Positions 58,587 to 64,000 of a DNA stretch of 64,000 nucleotides are shown here, piece after piece. Origin of the DNA: an uncultured Bacteroidales bacterium (GTDB lineage: Bacteria; Bacteroidota; Bacteroidia; Bacteroidales; Muribaculaceae); the NCBI GenBank assembly GCA_902762385.1, contig CACWNQ010000006.1, positions 35,542-99,541 on the forward strand, given 5' to 3'. The notes below the pieces were generated by a model, which saw only the letters and a program-made list of their open reading frames with translations, was not told the DNA's origin and searched no databases. Positions within the stretch are counted from its first letter, which is position 1. Each line of letters starts with the position of its first letter. Both the position numbers and the translations under genes were made by a program.

Positions 58587-58625
58587 CTAGAGGGCTAGAA
58601 GTTCTAGACATTCTAGATGGGCTAG
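58587..58625. repeat. CTAG cluster between DPP IV and ABC exporter genes
   Basis: Five CTAG motifs start at 58587, 58595, 58603, 58612 and 58622, at 8-10 bp spacing. A TTAGTTATTAGTTTCTTAG-type run lies just before it. This 133-bp spacer separates the ABC exporter stop from the DPP IV start. Confidence 0.75.
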
Positions 58626-58678
58626 TATTGAGCACACTCTCCACTCACCACTCACCTCTCTCCTCTCTCCACTCAGCA

Positions 58679-60478
58679 CTACTTTGGTTTATCGAAGTCA
58701 CCAGAGTCCTGAGTCTGGATGGTGTAAATCTCGCGGTAGATGTCGTTGGTCTTGAGCAGGTTGTCGTGGGTGTCGAAGCCAGTGATGCGACCACTCTCCA
58801 TCACGATGATGCGATTGGCATGCATGACGCTGTGAACTCGCTGAGCCACAATCACCTTGGTGACCTCGGGCATGTAATCGCGCAATGCCTTGCTGATGCG
58901 GGCATCGGTAGCCGTGTCGCAAGCGCTGGTAGAGTCATCAAGCACCAGCACCTTAGGGCTCTTGAGCAACGCACGGGCAATGCACAAGCGCTGCTTCTGG
59001 CCACCCGACACATTGGTGCCGCCCTGCTCTATCACCGAGTCGTAGCCGTCGGGCATCTCCTCGATAAACTCGTCGGCGCAAGCAAGACGGCAAGCATGCT
59101 TGCACTCCTCGAGCGTGGCGTCGCTCTTGCCCCAGCGCAGGTTGTCGAGCACCGTGCCGCTGAAGAGCACGTTCTGCTGAAGCACCATCGACACGTTGTT
59201 GCGCAAGGTCTCGAGGTCGTAGTCGCGCACGTCGACTCCACCCACCTTGATAGAGCCACTGCTCACGTCGTACATGCGGCTGATGAGCATAGCAAGGGTC
59301 GACTTGCCGCAGCCAGTGCCGCCTATTATGCCTATGGTCTCGCCACTATCGATGTGCAGATTAACATCGTTGACGGCATAGTCGCAGTCGCTGATGGCCG
59401 CCACATTCTGCCCTGCCAGCAACGTGGCGGGCGTGGGAGGAGCACCAGTCTTATTGTAGGTGAACTTCACGTTCTCGAAGTCGATGCTGCCGTCGGGCAC
59501 AGTCATGACGGGATTCTCAGGATTCACGATGTCGGCCTTCTCGTTGATGACCTCGGCCACACGCTTGCCGCTAGCCGCACTCATCGTGAGCTGCACAAAT
59601 ATCATTGAGAGCATCATCAACGCACTCAAGATGGTCATCACATAGGTGAAGAGCGATGTGAGCTGGCCTGTGGTGAGGTCACCGCCCACTATGTGCTTAG
59701 CACCAAACCACGACAGCGAGATGATGCAGCCGTAAACCACTATCATCATCACGGGGTGGTTAAGCGCCATCAGGCTCTCGGTCTTGACAAAAAGGCCATA
59801 GAGCGCACGAGCAGCCTTGCTGAACTTCTTGTTCTCATAGTCCTCACGCACAAAGGCCTTTACAACCCTGATAGCCGACACGTTTTCCTGAACCACATTG
59901 TTGAGGTCGTCATATTTCTTGAATACCTGGGTGAACAACTTGACTGTGCGGCTGATAATGAGATAAAGCACTGTGCCAAGTATCACCAGCGCCACAACAA
60001 AGATGGTGCTCATGTGAGTGTTGATGAACACGCACATGAGTATGCAGAATATCAGGTTCAACGGAGCGCGAACCGACACTCGCAGTAGCATCTGGAAAGC
60101 GTTCTGCAGATTGTTGACGTCGGTAGTCATGCGGGTCACAAGGCCTGCCGAACTGAACTTGTCGATATTAGAGAATGAGAACGTCTGGATGTTGCGGAAC
60201 ATCGCGGCACGCAAGTTGCGCGCAAAACCCGACGATGCCAGCGCCGAAAAGCGACCGGCGAGAATGCCAAACAGCATACTCATAGCAGCCAGCACAAGCA
60301 TGATTGCGCCATACTTGTAGACATTGCCCAAATGGCTCTTGGCGATTCCCTCATCGATAATCCACGACGTGACATAGGGTATGAGCACACCCATCACAAC
60401 CTCCAGCGAGATAAACACCGGGGTCAGTATCGAGGCTGTCTTAAAACTGCCAATCTGCTTTAATAACGTCTTAAGCAA
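58679..60478 (-). CDS. ABC exporter, fused permease and ATPase, degenerate Walker B Glu
   Basis: 599 residues. Six hydrophobic segments in residues 15-305 form a type IV permease. The ATPase has Walker A GGTGCGKST with Lys392, signature VSGGQKQR, and Walker B VLVLDD. The residue after the first Asp, normally the catalytic Glu, is Asp515, as in the degenerate half of heterodimeric exporters. An insertion of about 20 residues (TYNKTGAPPTPATLLAGQ) precedes the A-loop. No second half-transporter gene is adjacent, so the partner must be elsewhere or the protein acts alone. The transported compound is unknown. Confidence 0.9.
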   Translation of the reverse strand: MLKTLLKQIGSFKTASILTPVFISLEVVMGVLIPYVTSWIIDEGIAKSHLGNVYKYGAIMLVLAAMSMLFGILAGRFSALASSGFARNLRAAMFRNIQTFSFSNIDKFSSAGLVTRMTTDVNNLQNAFQMLLRVSVRAPLNLIFCILMCVFINTHMSTIFVVALVILGTVLYLIISRTVKLFTQVFKKYDDLNNVVQENVSAIRVVKAFVREDYENKKFSKAARALYGLFVKTESLMALNHPVMMIVVYGCIISLSWFGAKHIVGGDLTTGQLTSLFTYVMTILSALMMLSMIFVQLTMSAASGKRVAEVINEKADIVNPENPVMTVPDGSIDFENVKFTYNKTGAPPTPATLLAGQNVAAISDCDYAVNDVNLHIDSGETIGIIGGTGCGKSTLAMLISRMYDVSSGSIKVGGVDVRDYDLETLRNNVSMVLQQNVLFSGTVLDNLRWGKSDATLEECKHACRLACADEFIEEMPDGYDSVIEQGGTNVSGGQKQRLCIARALLKSPKVLVLDDSTSACDTATDARISKALRDYMPEVTKVIVAQRVHSVMHANRIIVMESGRITGFDTHDNLLKTNDIYREIYTIQTQDSGDFDKPK

Positions 60479-60500
60479 TGTACTCTAGTTTTTTACAACG

Positions 60501-60508
60501 CAAAGATA
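60501..60508 (-). promoter_or_regulatory. -7 promoter box of the ABC exporter
   Basis: On the minus strand TATCTTTG, 22 bp upstream of the ATG. Confidence 0.65.
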
Positions 60509-60576
60509 ACACATAAAATCAACACCACAAAGTTTTGAACCAGAGCACATCAAAACTGGTGCTCCAAATCAGCCCT

Positions 60577-61290
60577 TTATGGCTCGTTGAGTGAAGATAC
60601 AATGGCGTCGTAAGTTTTTTGTGTTATTTCCTGGATATTCCCGAACTCCTCGGGTGGTATTGGTTCGTGGATGGTGAGGGTGATGGTTCCCGGGTCGACG
60701 TGGAACATGGTGCGCGACATCACTTGATAGGAACCGTTGATGGTAATAGGAACGATGGGGAGTCCAAACTCCTTAGCGAGCCTGAATGCTCCGTGCTTGA
60801 AGGGGTGGATGTGCCCGTCGTCGGTGCGACGTCCTTCGGGAAACACCACTATCGACATACCCTTCGAGAGTCGCTTCTTGGCATCGTTCATTGTCTTTAC
60901 AATGCCTCGTGCCGAGTGGTTATCGACCATGATGTGCCCTGCCATCTGGCATGCCCATCCCACAAGCGGGAAGTTGTTGAGACCTTTTCGCATCATCCAC
61001 TTGAAGTTGTGGCCCAAGTATCCATAAATGGAGAAAATATCGTAGGCTCCCTGGTGGTTGGCAACGAAGACATAGGCGCTGTTGCGGTCGATGAGGTTAC
61101 GGTTCTCGACTTTTACCTTCACGCAAAAGAAGAAGCACATTGCCCTAGCCCACCACTTGGCAGGATAATATCCCCAGTAGTCGCTGTTGAACACACATCC
61201 CACGATGGTAAAAAGACATGTGATGATTGTGAGTACTAGCAAAATGGGCGCAGCGATACAATAGTGATATATGCGGTAAAGGATGTTCAT
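60577..61290 (-). CDS. plsC: 1-acyl-sn-glycerol-3-phosphate acyltransferase
   Basis: About 237 residues with an N-terminal hydrophobic region (residues about 8-35). The acyltransferase block I is NHQGAYD (HX4D type), block III is VFPEGRRTDDGHIHPFKHGAF and block IV is LPIVPITINGS. These are the catalytic and glycerol-phosphate-binding motifs of PlsC. It makes phosphatidic acid from lysophosphatidic acid; lipid or lysophospholipid variants of the family cannot be excluded. The ATG at 61290 is chosen because it starts the hydrophobic region and lies 27 bp from a TAACTTTG box. Confidence 0.92.
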   Translation of the reverse strand: MNILYRIYHYCIAAPILLVLTIITCLFTIVGCVFNSDYWGYYPAKWWARAMCFFFCVKVKVENRNLIDRNSAYVFVANHQGAYDIFSIYGYLGHNFKWMMRKGLNNFPLVGWACQMAGHIMVDNHSARGIVKTMNDAKKRLSKGMSIVVFPEGRRTDDGHIHPFKHGAFRLAKEFGLPIVPITINGSYQVMSRTMFHVDPGTITLTIHEPIPPEEFGNIQEITQKTYDAIVSSLNEP

Positions 61291-61317
61291 GACTTGTATA
61301 GTTTCTATTTCGAATGG

Positions 61318-61325
61318 CAAAGTTA
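61318..61325 (-). promoter_or_regulatory. -7 promoter box of plsC
   Basis: On the minus strand TAACTTTG, an exact consensus match, 27 bp upstream of the plsC ATG. Confidence 0.65.
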
Positions 61326-61339
61326 TAAATTTTATACGA

Positions 61340-61375
61340 AAAATGCAACACCACGATTACATGATGTTGCATTTT
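61340..61375 (-). terminator. Rho-independent terminator of rprY
   Basis: AAAATGCAACA (61340-61350) and TGTTGCATTTT (61365-61375) form a perfect 11-bp stem, with a T-run when read leftward. Confidence 0.85.
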
Positions 61376-61398
61376 AAAGTTAAGTTCTGATACGAGAT

Positions 61399-62103
61399 TT
61401 ACTTCTCTTCGGGTTCGGGAGCGATAAGCTTGTAACCCTTACCGTGAATGTTGATAATCTCGATTGATGGGTCGGACTTGAGGTGCTTGCGCAGTTTGGT
61501 AATGTAAACGTCCATACTGCGAGCATTGAAGTAGTTATCGTCGATCCAGATGGTCTTGAGGGCGAAGTTACGTTCAAGAATCTCGTTGACGTGAGCGCAC
61601 AGCAGGCTCAAGAGCTCGCTCTCCTTGGTAGTGAGCTTGGTTGACATGTCGTCGACGATGAGCACTTGCTTCTGGGTATCGAATGTGAACTTACCAATCT
61701 TGTACATGGTAATCTCTTTGCCCTTCTTGCCCTTTACACGGCGCATGATAGCATCAATGCGCATCACGAGCTCTTCCATCGAGAATGGCTTGGTGATGTA
61801 ATCGTCGGCACCAATCTTGAAACCCTCGAGAATGTCTTCTTTAAGCGCTTTGGCAGTGAGGAAGATTACGGGGACTTCGCTGTTGATGGTGCGAATCTCC
61901 TGTGCGAGCTGGAAACCATCTTTCTTAGGCATCATGATATCGAGCACGCAAATGTCGTATTTGCCCTTGAGGAAGGCCTTGTAGCCGCTCTCGCCATCGG
62001 CATAGAGGTCGGCATTGTAGCCCTTGGCCTGTAGATACTCTCTTAATAGCATGCCAAGATTCTCATCATCTTCGCATAGCAGGATACGCAATTTTTCGTC
62101 CAT
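61399..62103 (-). CDS. rprY: OmpR-family response regulator RprY
   Basis: 234 residues. Receiver domain (1-120): LLCEDDENLGML with acidic pocket, DICVLDIMMPKKDGF with the phosphorylated Asp, LTAKALKEDILEGF and DYITKPFSMEEL with the conserved Lys. The C-terminal winged helix (about 135-230) includes TTKESELLSLLCAHVNEIL and YFNARSMDVYITKLRKHL. The family match with Bacteroides RprY is strong and its histidine kinase is adjacent. Genes controlled here are not visible. The window shows a hairpin terminator 24 bp downstream. Confidence 0.93.
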   Translation of the reverse strand: MDEKLRILLCEDDENLGMLLREYLQAKGYNADLYADGESGYKAFLKGKYDICVLDIMMPKKDGFQLAQEIRTINSEVPVIFLTAKALKEDILEGFKIGADDYITKPFSMEELVMRIDAIMRRVKGKKGKEITMYKIGKFTFDTQKQVLIVDDMSTKLTTKESELLSLLCAHVNEILERNFALKTIWIDDNYFNARSMDVYITKLRKHLKSDPSIEIINIHGKGYKLIAPEPEEK

Positions 62104-62159
62104 AGTGTTTTTATTTAAAAGTTTTAAAGTAATTATTTATTTCTAATTAATATGAATGT

Positions 62160-63653
62160 CTATTTAAGTAGAGGCAAGGTGATTATGAATTTCGAACCCT
62201 TACCCACATCGCTCTCGGCCTTGATGGTGCCGTTGAAGAGGCTAATCATCTTGTGCACGTAGGCAAGGCCTAGTCCAAAACCTTTCACATCGTGGCGATT
62301 ACCAGTCGAAACGCGATAGAATTTCTCGAATATCTTCTTGAGATCCTCACGCTTGATACCTATGCCGTTGTCCTCAACCGTGATGGTAATATGGTCATCA
62401 TCGGGGTTACGGCTCAAAACTGTAAGCACTGGCGCCACATCTTCTCGACGATACTTTATGGCGTTATCAAGCAGGTTGAAGATAACATTGGTAAAGTGCA
62501 TTTCGTCGACGTTAACGATAGGATCATCGCTTTGCAAATCGGCAGTGATGGTGCCGCCAAATTTCTCGACTTTGAGCTTGAAGGTGTTGACCACGCTATA
62601 GATTACGGCATCAGCATCAACTTCCTGAAGCTTCATTGTGGCACTCGTGCGGTCGAACATCGACATCTGGAGTACCTTTTCGACTTGGAACCGCAGGCGC
62701 TTGGTCTCATCGGTAATAACAGTTGCAGCCTGCTTTAACATGACAGGGCTCTTTGCTACCGCAGGGTCATTGAGCATCTGTGCTGCGAGTGAGATACTAG
62801 AAATTGGCGTCTTGAACTCGTGGGTCATATTGTTGATGAAGTCGTTCTTAATCTCACTGAGCTTCTTCTGGCGGAAAGCCAGGATGATAGTGTAAGTGAA
62901 TACACCCATGAGAATGAATGTGAAGAAGAACGAGGGCAACATGAACTTGATAGAAGAGAATATGTAGTCGCTCTTTGTAGGAAACGACACATTTAGAGTG
63001 CTGTAGTTTCCGTTAGGATCGTTGGGAAAGAGAATTTGGCTGTAAATACCCTTGTCGTCAGCACTCTTCTTGTAATCGGTGGTAAAATAGGCAAATTCAC
63101 GCGAAGGGTACTGAACAGCAAACTCGAACGGCATGTCTATCCCATTGAACTGCAGTTCCTGGTTTATGTACTCTCGAACTGAAGATGAGTCGGCTCGCTC
63201 AGCAATTGGCCGGTCACTGGCATGATTAAGTATGTTGAGCACCACTTCGTTGAGCAAACTTTTCTGATAAAGGTATTGACCTTTAAGAATTTCTTGGCGG
63301 GTCTGGCTATTTAATCCTGATGATAGATTGTTCTCGCCAAAGCTCTTATTATCACGTGATAGAGACAAGATTCGTGTGGAGTCGCTGGCCGAGAAGTCAT
63401 TGTCGCCAAACTTTGAAGTACTCAATGGCACAAATGAGCGTTGAGCCTCATTGAGGTCCTGGTCAAGGAAATGCTCTGTCTCATCGCGCTCAAGACGGCC
63501 AGCAACACTATAGAGGCTACGCATAACAGCCTCGCCGAACTGCTGATTACGCATCTTGACCATGTTCTCGATGTACATGATCTGCATAAAAAGCAATCCT
63601 AGCACTGCAACTGCCATTACTGCCGTAAGCATCCATATGGTGGACTTTTTCAT
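62160..63653 (-). CDS. rprX: Sensor histidine kinase RprX
   Basis: 497 residues. There are two membrane segments (about 8-27 and 236-262) flanking a periplasmic sensor of about 205 residues. The dimerisation box is FINNMTHEFKTPISSISLA with the phospho-accepting His, the N-box is FNLLDNAIKYRRED, the G1 box is VEDNGIGI, and GFGLGLAYVHKM is the G2 block. It is typical of the HisKA/HATPase_c class. The gene lies 56 bp upstream of rprY in the same direction, and a TAATTTTG box lies 122 bp upstream of the ATG. Confidence 0.93.
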   Translation of the reverse strand: MKKSTIWMLTAVMAVAVLGLLFMQIMYIENMVKMRNQQFGEAVMRSLYSVAGRLERDETEHFLDQDLNEAQRSFVPLSTSKFGDNDFSASDSTRILSLSRDNKSFGENNLSSGLNSQTRQEILKGQYLYQKSLLNEVVLNILNHASDRPIAERADSSSVREYINQELQFNGIDMPFEFAVQYPSREFAYFTTDYKKSADDKGIYSQILFPNDPNGNYSTLNVSFPTKSDYIFSSIKFMLPSFFFTFILMGVFTYTIILAFRQKKLSEIKNDFINNMTHEFKTPISSISLAAQMLNDPAVAKSPVMLKQAATVITDETKRLRFQVEKVLQMSMFDRTSATMKLQEVDADAVIYSVVNTFKLKVEKFGGTITADLQSDDPIVNVDEMHFTNVIFNLLDNAIKYRREDVAPVLTVLSRNPDDDHITITVEDNGIGIKREDLKKIFEKFYRVSTGNRHDVKGFGLGLAYVHKMISLFNGTIKAESDVGKGSKFIITLPLLK

Positions 63654-63775
63654 AAGCGTTATTCCTCTACCTCTTTGCTAGTTACATTAATAATCGGACA
63701 TCTACAACAAATCGAAAAATGACTGTATTAGCATGTCCAATTGTTAACAAGCACATTGTTTTTAACTTAACGGTG

Positions 63776-63783
63776 CAAAATTA
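63776..63783 (-). promoter_or_regulatory. -7 promoter box of rprXY
   Basis: On the minus strand TAATTTTG, an exact consensus match, 122 bp upstream of the rprX ATG, giving a long leader. Confidence 0.6.
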
Positions 63784-63899
63784 ACAAAAGTATGTGAAAT
63801 TTAAAAATTTTGAGCAATTTTTTTGTAAAAAAATATTTTTTTACAAATTCGAGGGATGATGTGAAAAGAATTAAAGAAGGAGAAGTGTGCTGATGGAAA

Positions 63900-63943
63900 C
63901 AAAAAAAAAGAGAGGCTCGGGAACTGATTCCTGAACCTCTCTC
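63900..63943 (-). terminator. Terminator of the rRNA operon
   Basis: On the minus strand a long stem GAGAGGTTCAGGAA / TTCCCGAGCCTCTC with a TCAG loop, followed by a run of nine T. It lies just downstream of the 5S gene end. Confidence 0.9.
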
Positions 63944-63945
63944 AT

Positions 63946-64000
63946 AGGGGGCGATTACCTACTCTCCCACTTTCGCAGTACCATCGGCGTGGTGAGGCTT
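63946..64000 (-). rRNA. 5S rRNA, 3' part only
   Basis: On the minus strand the sequence reads GCCGATGGTACTGCG, then GTGGGAGAGTAGGTAATCG, the conserved 3' half of bacterial 5S rRNA. The 5' part is beyond the right edge. The orientation implies a leftward rRNA operon with 16S and 23S genes further right. Confidence 0.92.

Larger units (their letters stand above)
63654..63945. other. Spacer between rprX and 5S rRNA
   Basis: About 290 bp, AT-rich, no gene. It holds the rprX promoter box (63776-63783) and the terminator of the rRNA operon (63900-63943). Confidence 0.6.

Overview
The window is a compact chromosomal segment from a member of the Bacteroidota, order Bacteroidales; a Muribaculaceae-like gut anaerobe is my best guess but is inference. 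The evidence is: many promoters of the Bacteroidota type with a TAnnTTTG -7 box and little or no Shine-Dalgarno sequence; a type IX secretion protein (PorV); the RprX/RprY two-component pair; a TamL-type outer-membrane assembly lipoprotein; PepSY-like small secreted proteins; and a dipeptidyl-peptidase IV. Almost all of the DNA is genic. No phage, insertion sequence, integrase or CRISPR array is visible.

Layout. 1-5316: leftward run psuG (cut by the window edge), psuK, an FAD-dependent dehydrogenase, a MarC-family protein and an AspT/YidE-type transporter, probably one operon for pseudouridine salvage plus membrane functions. 5645-10145: rightward argS, a Bax-inhibitor-1 family protein, porV and ispF. 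10175-13045: leftward glpAB without glpC. 13243-14568: rightward ugd. 14655-19977: leftward rluD, a PASTA protein, a secreted M6 metalloprotease with a dockerin-like tail, and two PepSY-like proteins. 20200-23694: rightward glnS, then a tightly packed HU / HU-membrane-LysM / membrane-protein trio. 23756-36007: a long leftward series (thiL, a TPR-membrane-HTH regulator coupled to a TonB-domain protein, purine nucleoside phosphorylase, lpxK, sppA, fmt, a ClC channel, a WcaJ-like sugar-phosphate transferase, a Sua5/TsaC protein). 36196-45128: an FMN-binding secreted protein, a large surface protein, a BASS transporter with a porin, tRNA-Arg, queA, tRNA-Val, a NUDIX hydrolase and a short FNT channel. 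45257-48308: a HAD phosphatase and tamL. 48309-49390: 1.1 kb without a convincing gene, holding a probable small-RNA unit, direct repeats and REP-like palindromes. 49391-56195: a type I restriction-modification operon hsdM-hsdS-(four-helix-bundle gene)-hsdR. 56389-63653: DPP IV, an ABC exporter, a PlsC-type acyltransferase, rprY and rprX. The right edge enters the 3' end of a leftward 5S rRNA gene.

Most points of interest concern organisation. The HU-TM-LysM operon could tether DNA to the envelope. The hsd operon has CTAG-rich tandem repeats on both sides of an embedded four-helix-bundle gene and a palindromic operator over its -33 box. A probable short ncRNA and REP-like hairpins lie beside that locus. 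CTAGA-type and other degenerate short-period repeats recur in spacers across the window. All function calls rest on reading motifs and context by eye; no database search was possible.
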